Shown one piece after another: positions 1 through 8,115 of a stretch of DNA of 64,000 nucleotides. The translations under genes and the position numbers were made by a program. Each line of letters begins with the position of its first letter. Within the stretch, counting starts at the first letter, position 1. Source of the DNA: Bacteroidota bacterium (GTDB lineage: Bacteria > Bacteroidota > Bacteroidia > Bacteroidales > FEN-979); contig JAPLDF010000070.1 of NCBI GenBank assembly GCA_026391835.1, positions 31,389 to 95,388 of the forward strand, given 5' to 3'. The notes beneath the pieces were generated by a model that was not told the origin of the DNA, made no database searches, and saw only the letters and a program-made list of their open reading frames with translations.

Positions 1-657
1 TCCGGCCACTGTGACGGAGTTCCCGGCCTTTACCGGGAGCATTGAGATACTGAAGGTTGTCCCCAGCACCAGGATGCCTGCATTACCGGCATGCACGACA
101 AACGGATGTGCTTTGTTGTGTTTTACTTCGAAAAAGGCTGTCCCTGTGAGTTTTACCTCCCTGGTTTTATTGCTGAATACTTCAGGAAACACAAGCGTTG
201 AATTTTTGTTGAGAGCCACCAGCGTGCCATCCGGCAGGGTGTCGTGAACGACCACCGTGCCGCTGGTCAGCTCAATTTGTTTTACCGGTTTTCCAAGCAG
301 CCGGTAGATGCTGTAAATTCCAACCAGCACAATGATCATGGCGGCTGCACCCAGGAGATAGGCGCCGATACGCCTCCTGGTGATTTTCCTGCTGATACCT
401 GCCGAAAGTTCCACATTTTCGGACTGTTCGATCCTTGCCGACATTTTAAGCCAAGCTGCATCCACGTCAACAGCCACAGGGGCAGGGGATAGCTTGCCCG
501 CCTCCAGCCACAACGACTCCAGGCGGTCCAGGTATCTCCTGTTCGCTTTGTCGGCATTCAGCCAGGCTTCTACAGCAGTGCTTAATTCCTTATCCGCATT
601 TCCTAGAAGGTACTGAAGCAGTAAATGTTCGTCGATATCTTGCTGGTTTTGATTCAT
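1..657 (-). CDS. FecR-family anti-sigma factor (3' end outside window)
   Basis: The first 219 residues are in the window; the C-terminus lies beyond base 1. Residues about 10-80 form the cytoplasmic anti-sigma part (acidic and helical, with a conserved Trp-rich stretch around 50-70). Residues about 97-119 are one hydrophobic membrane segment. From about 130 the periplasmic FecR domain begins, with LPDGTLVALN and the GTAFFEVKHNKAHPF signature. In Bacteroidota such proteins hold an ECF sigma factor inactive until an outer-membrane TonB receptor signals. The sigma gene lies just upstream on the same strand, separated by an octamer repeat array. Any TonB receptor partner would lie left of the window. 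ATG at 657 is chosen because the FecR N-terminus follows directly. Confidence 0.9.
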   Translation of the reverse strand, partial: MNQNQQDIDEHLLLQYLLGNADKELSTAVEAWLNADKANRRYLDRLESLWLEAGKLSPAPVAVDVDAAWLKMSARIEQSENVELSAGISRKITRRRIGAYLLGAAAMIIVLVGIYSIYRLLGKPVKQIELTSGTVVVHDTLPDGTLVALNKNSTLVFPEVFSNKTREVKLTGTAFFEVKHNKAHPFVVHAGNAGILVLGTTFSISMLPVKAGNSVTVAG

Positions 658-734
658 ATTCGTATATTGTGAAGACAACCCTGTATGCCAATACCCCCAT
701 CATCCTGAAAAATAATTTCCAACGACTGCACTAT

Positions 735-846
735 CCGCCCGTCCGCCCGTCCGCCCGTCCGCCTGTCCGCCCGTCCGCCTGTCCGCCCGTCCGCCCGTCC
801 GCCCGTCCGCCTGTCCGCCTGTCCGCCCGTCCGCCTGTCCGCCCGC
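735..846. repeat. Octamer tandem array between sigma and fecR genes
   Basis: Fourteen contiguous 8-bp units, CCGCCCGT or CCGCCTGT (the last ends in C instead of T). The only variation is C/T at unit position 6. The array touches the stop codon of the sigma gene (TAG at 847-849) and ends about 80 bp before the fecR start. It is very GC-rich compared with its surroundings. Open frames through it are only translations of the repeat. Confidence 0.95.
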
Positions 847-1425
847 CTACTTCCCAAAAACATCATAAAAGAACAAAATCAGCCATGGCAAATAATCTGA
901 TAATTCCGTCCTAAGTGTCTTCAGTGCTTTACCCATCTGGTTTTCCACCGTTTTCACAGAAATATTTAATTTTTCAGCGATTTGATTGTATGTCAACCCA
1001 TCATACCGGCTCAGGATAAACACCCTGCGCCGTTCCAGCGGCAAGCGGTCAATGGCCTCCCTGATCTTTTGTTCAAGTTCCGATAGGATCATAATATCCT
1101 CCTGCGAGCGTTGGGTGGCTTCCCCCTGCCGCTCGCGGAACGACTTATATTCATCCCTGACATTGAGATGTTTCAGGATATTTAAACAACCATTACGCAC
1201 TGCCCTGTATAGGTAGCTCCGCACCGACGACTCGATGGCCAGCGTATTGCGGCAGGTCCATATCCTGAACATCACCTCCTGCACCACCTCCTCCGCTGCG
1301 TCCTTATCTCTCAGGAAGCCATTGGCATAGGCGCACAAGGGACTGTAGTGGGTTTTAAAAAGAACCTCAAAATCAGCCTTTGATTTAATTTGTAAAGAAT
1401 CGCCGGGGACAGTTGCAGTATTCAA
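847..1425 (-). CDS. ECF-type RNA polymerase sigma factor
   Basis: A 192-residue sigma-70 factor of the ECF group. Region 2 is at about residues 20-90 (FEVLFKTHYSPLCAYA, then the acidic DAAEEVVQEV helix). Region 4 is at about 125-180, with the LPLERRRVFILSRYDGLTY and SVKTVENQM helix-turn-helix signature. There is no in-frame ATG near the N-terminus; the best start is TTG at 1425, and an in-frame TAA lies a few codons further upstream. A TAcgTTTG -7 box lies 23 bp before that TTG. The fecR gene follows on the same strand, the usual sigma/anti-sigma arrangement. Its regulon cannot be read from the window. Confidence 0.92.
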   Translation of the reverse strand: MNTATVPGDSLQIKSKADFEVLFKTHYSPLCAYANGFLRDKDAAEEVVQEVMFRIWTCRNTLAIESSVRSYLYRAVRNGCLNILKHLNVRDEYKSFRERQGEATQRSQEDIMILSELEQKIREAIDRLPLERRRVFILSRYDGLTYNQIAEKLNISVKTVENQMGKALKTLRTELSDYLPWLILFFYDVFGK

Positions 1426-1447
1426 TGGATGATAGTTTCTTTAGATG

Positions 1448-1455
1448 CAAACGTA
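1448..1455 (-). promoter_or_regulatory. Putative -7 box of the sigma/fecR operon
   Basis: The reverse strand reads TACGTTTG, a full match to the Bacteroidota -7 consensus TAnnTTTG, about 23 bp before the TTG start. No clear TTTG -33 element is visible. Confidence 0.45.
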
Positions 1456-1524
1456 CAAAAATGATTGCACACATATCAGGGTAAGAACATCGGTCTGCAA
1501 TAATCAGAATTGGTAATAAAATTG

Positions 1525-1532
1525 TAGCTTTG
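1525..1532 (+). promoter_or_regulatory. Putative -7 box of the OsmC-like gene
   Basis: TAGCTTTG matches TAnnTTTG and ends 18 bp before the ATG at 1551. It rules out the in-frame TTG at 1530, which lies inside the box. Confidence 0.55.
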
Positions 1533-1550
1533 CACCATAAAAAATCAGCT

Positions 1551-1946
1551 ATGCCAATTGAAATCGTTTTCGACGGAAATAAAAAAGTTAATGCAGTGAT
1601 CGATGGTTTTACAGTAAAAACAGATCAGGCCATTCAATCGGGCGGAGAAAATTCTGCCCCAACCCCATTCAACTTGTTTTTAGCATCGCTTGGGACTTGT
1701 GCGGGTATCTATGTCAAGGGTTTTTGTGATCAGCGCGGAATCAACACAGACGAAATGCGGATCAGCATGGATTATATTTATGATCCGGTTCAGAAAATGG
1801 TTGCAAAATTCATCCTGCTGATTCATGTCCCGTCCGATTTTCCTGAACAATACGATGCTGCAGTCATCAAAACGGCTTCCCTGTGTGCCGTGAAGAGGCA
1901 CCTGAACCCCTCTATCGAGAATGAAATCACCATCATACGGAAATAG
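1551..1946 (+). CDS. OsmC-family protein (peroxiredoxin-like)
   Basis: 131 residues with the OsmC/Ohr fold signature. The first conserved Cys is in SLGTCAG at about residue 51, after the PTPFNLFLAS helix. The second is in TASLCAVKR at about residue 110. Family members reduce organic hydroperoxides through this Cys pair, although the branch with a C-terminal CAVKRHL rather than CPVS motif is less well characterised. The gene has its own -7 box and stands alone; the next gene starts 128 bp later. The substrate cannot be told from sequence. Confidence 0.85.
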   Translation: MPIEIVFDGNKKVNAVIDGFTVKTDQAIQSGGENSAPTPFNLFLASLGTCAGIYVKGFCDQRGINTDEMRISMDYIYDPVQKMVAKFILLIHVPSDFPEQYDAAVIKTASLCAVKRHLNPSIENEITIIRK

Positions 1947-2074
1947 AAACCGGCATGCATCTCCATTTGAAAAACACAATCCTCAAGGGTTAAATACTTA
2001 CTTCCGGCGTGATGACACCAGGATGCACTGCGTTATGAACCTTCTCCCGACAACAATTCAAATCTATATAACTT

Positions 2075-3259
2075 ATGAAACACAAACCATCCGGATTTAA
2101 CTCCACGCTCGTTCACGGAACCGGCCAGAAAGACCCATTGGGTAGCGTGATCACCCCAATCTATCAAACTTCAACATTTGCATTTAAAAACGCCGATCAT
2201 GGTGCAGCATGCTTTGCCGGCGAAAGCGATGGGTATATATACACACGTATTGGGAATCCTACCGTACGTGACCTCGAAAAAACCATTGCGGCGCTCGAGC
2301 ATGGTTTCGATGGCATCGGGTGTTCCTCAGGGATGGGTGCAGTAAGCACAGTTTACATGGCATTCCTGGGCGCTGGAAAACATATCCTGAGCCACAATGC
2401 TGTTTATGGGCCTGCCCGCGGGCTTATTGAAGGGACCTTCTCTAAATTCGGTGTTGAATCAACCTATGTCGATACAACTGACCTTGAACAGGTCAGGGCT
2501 GCAATCCAGCCAAATACGGCCCTGATTTATCTTGAAACACCTGCCAATCCCACCATTGGAATTTCAGATATTCCGGCAATTTGCGAACTTGCCCACGCGC
2601 ACAACATCCCTGTTTGCGTCGACAACACTTTTTGCAGTCCTTACCTGCAGAATCCGCTTGACCAGGGGGCCGATATCGTGCTGCATTCGCTCACCAAATT
2701 TCTCAATGGTCATGCCGATATCGTTGGCGGGATCATCGTCACCAAAACCGAGGCCGATTATAAGAAAGTACGTCCGGTCATGGTTACCATGGGTTGCAAC
2801 ATGGACCCACACCAGGCATTCCTCACACGCCGTGGATTGAAAACCATGGGAATACGCATCGACCGTGCACAGGAAAACTCCATGAAGGTTGCCCTGTTCC
2901 TAGAATCGCATCCTAAAATTGACTGGATCGTCTACCCTGGACTCAAATCACACCCCCAGTATGAACTTGGCAGGCGCCTGATGCGCGGACCGGGAGCCAT
3001 GATGAGTTTTGGCTTGAAAGGCGGGCTCGAAGCCGGCAAGAAACTTATGGACAGCGTTCAGCTTTGCGTTTTAGCGGTATCGCTGGGTGGCATCGAAACA
3101 CTGATTCAGCATCCGGCCTCCATGACACACAGTAAATTATCGGCCGCTGCCAAGAAGGAAGGTGGAATCAGTGATGAACTGGTAAGGCTTTCTATCGGGA
3201 TCGAAGAGGTGGAAGATATTATCGCTGATTTGTCACAGGCTTTGGACCAGATAAATTAA
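2075..3259 (+). CDS. Trans-sulfuration family PLP enzyme (methionine gamma-lyase / cystathionine gamma-lyase like)
   Basis: 394 residues, full length for the Cys/Met-metabolism PLP family. Visible active-site residues are Tyr56 and Arg58 (YIYTRIGNPT, binding the PLP phosphate of the neighbouring subunit), Tyr111, Asp183 in CVDNTF, and the Schiff-base Lys208 in HSLTKFLNGHADIVGG. The order and GHADIVGG resemble methionine gamma-lyase. However, the Cys usual two residues after the active-site Tyr in that enzyme is Pro113 here. The enzyme could therefore cleave cystathionine, methionine or homocysteine; I cannot decide which. It is monocistronic as far as can be seen. The N-terminus matches the family at ATG 2075. 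Confidence 0.85.
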   Translation: MKHKPSGFNSTLVHGTGQKDPLGSVITPIYQTSTFAFKNADHGAACFAGESDGYIYTRIGNPTVRDLEKTIAALEHGFDGIGCSSGMGAVSTVYMAFLGAGKHILSHNAVYGPARGLIEGTFSKFGVESTYVDTTDLEQVRAAIQPNTALIYLETPANPTIGISDIPAICELAHAHNIPVCVDNTFCSPYLQNPLDQGADIVLHSLTKFLNGHADIVGGIIVTKTEADYKKVRPVMVTMGCNMDPHQAFLTRRGLKTMGIRIDRAQENSMKVALFLESHPKIDWIVYPGLKSHPQYELGRRLMRGPGAMMSFGLKGGLEAGKKLMDSVQLCVLAVSLGGIETLIQHPASMTHSKLSAAAKKEGGISDELVRLSIGIEEVEDIIADLSQALDQIN

Positions 3260-3335
3260 TAATAAAGGGAAACGTTCTCAGTAAAGATTAAGGGCTTGAA
3301 TGCATGTATAAATGTGATTAAGCGATTAATAATCA

Positions 3336-5645
3336 ATGATACCTTCAATCCGAAAACGGTTGCGATCAGTTTCTTTATTTTTTATTTTCTTATTTTTAGT
3401 TTTTAATACTGTTTCTGCCCAGCGGGTGGCGCTTGTGCTTAGTGGCGGAGCAGCCAAAGGGGGGGCGCACATCGGCGTGCTGCGTGCCCTCGAAGAAAAC
3501 CATATTCCCATAAATTACATTGTAGGAACCTCGATTGGTGCGGTCGTCGGAGGGATGTATGCTGCAGGCTATTCGCCTGATGAGATTGAAAAACTGATGA
3601 ATTCTGTAGCTTTCCAGCGTTGGGCTTCCGGGGTCATGGATACCAGGTATGTGTACTATTATCGCAAGGAAGATCCGAATGCATCCTGGATCAGCACCAG
3701 TTTTGATTTTGCAAAAAAACTGTCATCCATTCTGCCTGCCCAACTTTTCAAGACGTATGATATTGATTTTCAGATCATGCAGATGATGTCGCCGGCAAAT
3801 GCACTTGCCGGGGGAGATTTTAACAAGCTTATGGTGCCATTCCGTTGTGTGGTTTCCGACATTGACACCACCGCTCAAATGATCATCCGCAGCGGGGATC
3901 TGGGTACCGCGGTGCGCGGATCAATGAGCCTGCCACTGGTTTTTCCGCCGGTGGTTATCAACAATAAACTGGTATACGATGGCGGGATGTACAACAATTT
4001 CCCCTGTGATGTCGCAGTGCTTGATTTTCAGCCTGATGTGATCATTGGAAGCCGTGTGGCACAAAGGTATCAGAAACCTGACATGGATGATATGGTATCC
4101 CAGTTGCTTACCATGCTGATGGAGCGGCAAAGTGACACCATTGTTTATGCCGCTTCGGTGATGATTGTTCCAAACATTCCTGCCGTCAATCTCCTTGATT
4201 TTTCACAAACAGCCTTGCTTGCCGACAGTGGGTACGCAGCAACCATACGGAAAATACCTGCAATCAGGAAACTTGTAAAAGACAGTGTAAGCGATGAATT
4301 GATCAGGCAGCGCCGTTTGGAATTTAACAACCGGAAACCGTTGCTGTACTTTGACTCAATTCATACAACGGGTCTTAGTAAAGCACAGTCGGCCTATGTT
4401 GGTCATAAATTTAAGCATGGGAAGAAAACAATATCAGTTGAGGAACTTCGCCTGGAATATTTCAGGTTAATCGATGAGGGATTCATTAAAAGTATTTTCC
4501 CGGTAGCCAGGCTCAATGAAAAAACCGGCTTTTTTGATCTCTACCTCGATATCAAAAAAACCAATAAGTTTGGTGCCCAGTTTGGCGGAAATTTTTCATT
4601 GGGCAACCACAGCGAAGCATTCCTGGAACTGCAGTACAAATATTTATGGACAAAAGCTCTGCGGTTTTTTGCCAATGGATATTTTGGCAAGGTTTACAGT
4701 TCTGCCAAGGCAGGAGGCAGGATTGACTTTAATTCAAAAACCCCATGGTTTCTCGAAGCAAATTATACTTACAACCATTTTAACTACTTTAAGAACGCAA
4801 GTTTTTTCTTTGATGATAAAATACCAAATTACATCATCGAGAGTGAATATTTTGGTGATATAAAAACCGGGATCCCGGTTACCAATACCGGAAAACTCTC
4901 GCTTGGAATGACATATGCCTTTACCAATGATAAGTATTACCAGGATAACATTTTTACCCGCACCGATACAGCCGACCAGACGTCCTTCTATTTCTTTTCT
5001 CCAACAGTTTGTTTTGACCTGAACAGTTTGAACAGAAAGCAATTTCCGAATGCTGGGGTGCGTTTGAAACTCACGCTGTCATACATCAACGGAAAAGAGG
5101 GGATGGTACCAGGTTCAACTGCCTTATACAAAACACAGACCGTCGATTACCATGACTGGTTCAAGGTTCACCTGCTATATGATAATTTCTTTGAATCACT
5201 GGGCCCTCTGAAGTTCGGATTTTATGCTGAAGGCGTGCTTTCCAACCAGCCGCTGTTTTCAAATTACACTTCCAGTTTGCTATATGCTTCTGCATTTCAG
5301 CCCATTCCTGAATCGCAGGTATATTTCCTGCCTGCTTTCAGGGCTACAAACTATGCCGCGGCCGGATTGAAGATCGTGGCCCAGGTTTACAAAAAAGTAG
5401 AATACAGGATTGAAGGTTATATATTTCAGCCATACCGTGAAATTCTTGAGAATCCAATTGATTTCACGGCCTATTTCGGGCCGAAATTTTCGAACCGTTC
5501 CTATATGGCATCAACGTCTTTGGGATACAACAGTCCGCTTGGCCCCATCAGCATCAGTGTAAATTATTACGACAGGATGCCTGATCAGTTTACCATTAAT
5601 TTTAATTTCGGTTATATCATCTTCAATAAAAGGGCGATGCCATAA
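3336..5645 (+). CDS. Patatin-like phospholipase with C-terminal outer-membrane barrel (PlpD / type Vd-like)
   Basis: 769 residues. A signal peptide covers about 1-28 (basic start, FFIFLFLVF core, SAQ). The patatin domain spans about 30-300: the oxyanion loop GGAAKGG at 37-43, nucleophile Ser66 in GTSIG, and Asp215 in the DGG motif complete the Ser-Asp dyad. A POTRA-like linker follows at about 330-410. A long beta-rich region with many aromatic residues then reads as a surface-antigen/Omp85-type barrel. The order is that of Pseudomonas PlpD, a type V secretion variant in which the barrel exports the lipase; in Bacteroidota it is known as a family but poorly studied. No partner gene is adjacent. 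Confidence 0.88.
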   Translation: MIPSIRKRLRSVSLFFIFLFLVFNTVSAQRVALVLSGGAAKGGAHIGVLRALEENHIPINYIVGTSIGAVVGGMYAAGYSPDEIEKLMNSVAFQRWASGVMDTRYVYYYRKEDPNASWISTSFDFAKKLSSILPAQLFKTYDIDFQIMQMMSPANALAGGDFNKLMVPFRCVVSDIDTTAQMIIRSGDLGTAVRGSMSLPLVFPPVVINNKLVYDGGMYNNFPCDVAVLDFQPDVIIGSRVAQRYQKPDMDDMVSQLLTMLMERQSDTIVYAASVMIVPNIPAVNLLDFSQTALLADSGYAATIRKIPAIRKLVKDSVSDELIRQRRLEFNNRKPLLYFDSIHTTGLSKAQSAYVGHKFKHGKKTISVEELRLEYFRLIDEGFIKSIFPVARLNEKTGFFDLYLDIKKTNKFGAQFGGNFSLGNHSEAFLELQYKYLWTKALRFFANGYFGKVYSSAKAGGRIDFNSKTPWFLEANYTYNHFNYFKNASFFFDDKIPNYIIESEYFGDIKTGIPVTNTGKLSLGMTYAFTNDKYYQDNIFTRTDTADQTSFYFFSPTVCFDLNSLNRKQFPNAGVRLKLTLSYINGKEGMVPGSTALYKTQTVDYHDWFKVHLLYDNFFESLGPLKFGFYAEGVLSNQPLFSNYTSSLLYASAFQPIPESQVYFLPAFRATNYAAAGLKIVAQVYKKVEYRIEGYIFQPYREILENPIDFTAYFGPKFSNRSYMASTSLGYNSPLGPISISVNYYDRMPDQFTINFNFGYIIFNKRAMP

Positions 5646-5670
5646 ATTACGCACAAATGGAAATAATTTG

Positions 5671-5678
5671 TACTTTTG
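5671..5678 (+). promoter_or_regulatory. Putative -7 box of the DUF349 gene
   Basis: TACTTTTG matches TAnnTTTG. It lies 75 bp before the ATG at 5754, so the leader would be about 70 nt. Confidence 0.45.
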
Positions 5679-5753
5679 CTGTCTTAACGATTCATTTTAA
5701 CCGGCAATTGTCGGACGCTACTGAATGTAATATATAACGGATATTAACTTCTA

Positions 5754-8000
5754 ATGAAAAATTCTAAAAACACACCCCAGAATCCTGAATCGGAAATCAA
5801 TGCCGGACAGGAGGAGATTGCTGCCATTGTAACCACTGCAACGGATAACAACGAAATTGCGCTCCCAACTGACTCAGATCAGACCGAAGAAATCAATGAA
5901 ACTACTGAAGATTTCAGTGTTCCTTCTGAAACCGCCGAGGTTTTGGTCGAGGATCCTGCTGAAACTCCTGTCGCCGGCGAATCTCCTGAATTGCCTGCGG
6001 AAATCAGCGAAGAAACTGTCGCAGAGAGCGTGACAGAGCCGGCCAAAGAGAACTCGGAAGAAGTCATTGCCGAACTGCCTGAAGAACCTGTCATACCTGT
6101 GGCAGAGCCGGAAGCAGCACCTGTTGCTGAAACTCCCGTATTACCCGCCGAAGAGTTTTCACCCGGACTTCACGAGGAGCACTCTGACATCCTGCTGGAA
6201 GTGCTTCCCGAAGATCATCTTGATGACCATCTCGATGAGGTTACCGAATCAAATGTGGAGCATGTAATTCTCGATACCGACGTCAACTATGAAGGACTGT
6301 CACGTGCCGAACTGGTTGAAATGCTTGAAAAATCGGTTGCCGAAGCCGACTTCAATGCAGTTAAAACACAAATAGCACTCATCAAGTTTGCCTTTCTGAA
6401 AAAGAAAAAGGATGAGAACCTCCTGAAATACGAAGAGGTAAGCGAAGAAGGTGTTGCCAAGGAGGAACTTGCCCCCGAGCAGGATGAACTTGATATTAAA
6501 TTCAACGAATTAATTGCAATATACCGGGCCAACAAAGCCCGCCATTCAGAAGAGCAGGAGAAAATCAAACAGGATAACCTGAAAAAGAAATTCCAGATCC
6601 TTGATGGCTTAAGAGTTCTTATCAGTTCTGAAGAGACACTTAAGAAGACGTATGACGAATTCAAGGTCCTCCAGGAACGCTGGAAGGATATCGGGATGGT
6701 GCCACGGACAGAGATTAACAACCTGTGGCAGAATTACCATTTTCTCGTGGAGAAATTCTTCGAGAAGGTCAAACTGAACAAAGAATTGAAAGACCTTGAC
6801 CTCAGGAAGAACATGGAAGCAAAAATCGCTTTGTGCGAAAAGACTGAAGAGTTGCTCCTGGAAACCTCGGTTATCAAATCATTCAAGAAATTACAGAAAT
6901 ATCACGAAGAGTGGAAAGACCTTGGACCTGTTCCTTCCGACAAAAAAGAAGAGATCTGGGAACGGTTTAAAAACGCCACCGATAAAATCAACGACCGGCG
7001 CCGCGAACATTATTCCCTCATCGAAGAAGACCAGAACAAGAACCTGGAGACAAAAAACGCGCTTTGTGAGCAGTGTGAAATAGTTGCTGGATTGCCAAAT
7101 GAATCAATCAAAGACTGGCAGGACAATACCAATAAAATCAACGACTTACTGAAAATCTGGAAAAATATTGGACCAGTTCCCCAGAAAGTCAATGTTGAAA
7201 TCTGGACCCGGTTTAAAACAAGTCTCGACGCCTTCTTTGCAGTTAAAAAGGAGTATTTCGATAAGCTGAAAGAACAGCAGATGCACAACTACAACCTTAA
7301 AGTTGAGTTGTGTATGCAGGCAGAGTCGCTGAACACAAGCACCGACTGGAAAAATACCACCAATGAGCTGATTCGCCTGCAGGGTGAATGGAAAAAGATC
7401 GGCCCTGTGCCTAAAAAACATTCAGATAAGATATGGAAGCGTTTCCGTACAGCCTGTGATGAGTTTTTCAATGCAAAACAGTCCTACTTCTCTAATGTAC
7501 AGGCCAGTGAAGGAGAGAACCTGAATAAAAAGCTGACCCTGATGGCACGTCTGAAGGAGCACCAGTTTGGTGATGACAAAAGTGCCAACCTTGAGGTACT
7601 GAAGAATTTTCAGCGCGAGTGGACAGAGATCGGCCATGTACCCATGAAAGAGAAGGATAAGCTTCATAACGAATTCCGTGCCCTGGTCAACGAACATCTT
7701 GATAAACTGAAAATCAGCGAAGTGGAAATGAGTACCGTCAGCTTTCAGGCCAAGTTCGATCACCTGAAAAATGATCCGAATGCCCGCAGGGTGATTGGAA
7801 AAGAACGTGAATTCCTTGCCACAAAGATCACAAAGATGAAGGAAGAGATTACCTTGTGGGAAAATAATATTGGGTTCTTTGCCAAGTCTAAAAGCGCGTT
7901 GATCGTAAAGGAGGAGTTTGAAAGTAAAATCAACAAGGCCAAGAGCGAATTGAAAGTACTCGAAGCCAAGATGAAAATACTTAAGCAACAAGGAGTCTGA
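5754..8000 (+). CDS. DUF349 repeat protein
   Basis: 748 residues, with no signal peptide or membrane segment. The first ~180 residues are strongly acidic and low in complexity (Glu, Ala, Pro, Val). The rest is helical and charged and carries five DUF349 repeats. Each is recognisable by a core of the form W-K-x-(I/L)-G-x-V-P followed by a W/F-x-x-F helix; they start near 285, 365, 435, 505 and 580. A coiled-coil-like tail closes the protein. The repeat family is widespread in Bacteroidota and its molecular role is not settled; a cytoplasmic scaffold or nucleic-acid-associated role is speculation. It is followed by heptamer repeats and aroC. Confidence 0.85.
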   Translation: MKNSKNTPQNPESEINAGQEEIAAIVTTATDNNEIALPTDSDQTEEINETTEDFSVPSETAEVLVEDPAETPVAGESPELPAEISEETVAESVTEPAKENSEEVIAELPEEPVIPVAEPEAAPVAETPVLPAEEFSPGLHEEHSDILLEVLPEDHLDDHLDEVTESNVEHVILDTDVNYEGLSRAELVEMLEKSVAEADFNAVKTQIALIKFAFLKKKKDENLLKYEEVSEEGVAKEELAPEQDELDIKFNELIAIYRANKARHSEEQEKIKQDNLKKKFQILDGLRVLISSEETLKKTYDEFKVLQERWKDIGMVPRTEINNLWQNYHFLVEKFFEKVKLNKELKDLDLRKNMEAKIALCEKTEELLLETSVIKSFKKLQKYHEEWKDLGPVPSDKKEEIWERFKNATDKINDRRREHYSLIEEDQNKNLETKNALCEQCEIVAGLPNESIKDWQDNTNKINDLLKIWKNIGPVPQKVNVEIWTRFKTSLDAFFAVKKEYFDKLKEQQMHNYNLKVELCMQAESLNTSTDWKNTTNELIRLQGEWKKIGPVPKKHSDKIWKRFRTACDEFFNAKQSYFSNVQASEGENLNKKLTLMARLKEHQFGDDKSANLEVLKNFQREWTEIGHVPMKEKDKLHNEFRALVNEHLDKLKISEVEMSTVSFQAKFDHLKNDPNARRVIGKEREFLATKITKMKEEITLWENNIGFFAKSKSALIVKEEFESKINKAKSELKVLEAKMKILKQQGV

Positions 8001-8002
8001 AG

Positions 8003-8097
8003 GAATGACAAATGACGAATGACAAGTGACGAATGATGTTCATAGCAACCATTGTTCGTCACTTGTCATTTGTCACTTGTCACTTGTCATTTGTCAC
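8003..8097. repeat. Head-to-head heptamer arrays with hairpin potential
   Basis: Units of the type GAATGAC/AAATGAC/AAGTGAC run at 8003-8036. After a 19-bp centre, the inverse type (GTCACTT/GTCATTT) runs at about 8056-8097. The two halves are near-complementary and could form a long imperfect hairpin in the space between the DUF349 gene and aroC. There is no spacer structure of the CRISPR kind. Confidence 0.85.
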
Positions 8098-8115
8098 TTT
8101 TCAAACCTGCAGCCT

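Noticed and set aside
735..846. Possible CRISPR array
   Set aside because: Units are 8 bp and contiguous, with no spacers and no cas genes nearby. The same applies to the other arrays.
654..914. Open frames on both strands through the GC-rich octamer array
   Set aside because: They are translations of the 8-bp repeat (Arg/Gly/Asp or Pro/Val/Arg patterns) with no other content and no promoter or homologous motif.
1947..2074. Possible riboswitch before the trans-sulfuration enzyme
   Set aside because: I looked for SAM-type riboswitch core sequences in the 128-bp spacer and saw none.
8026..8115. Longer N-terminus for chorismate synthase
   Set aside because: It would translate heptamer repeats (HLSLVICHFS-like), while the family's N-terminus begins at ATG 8116.
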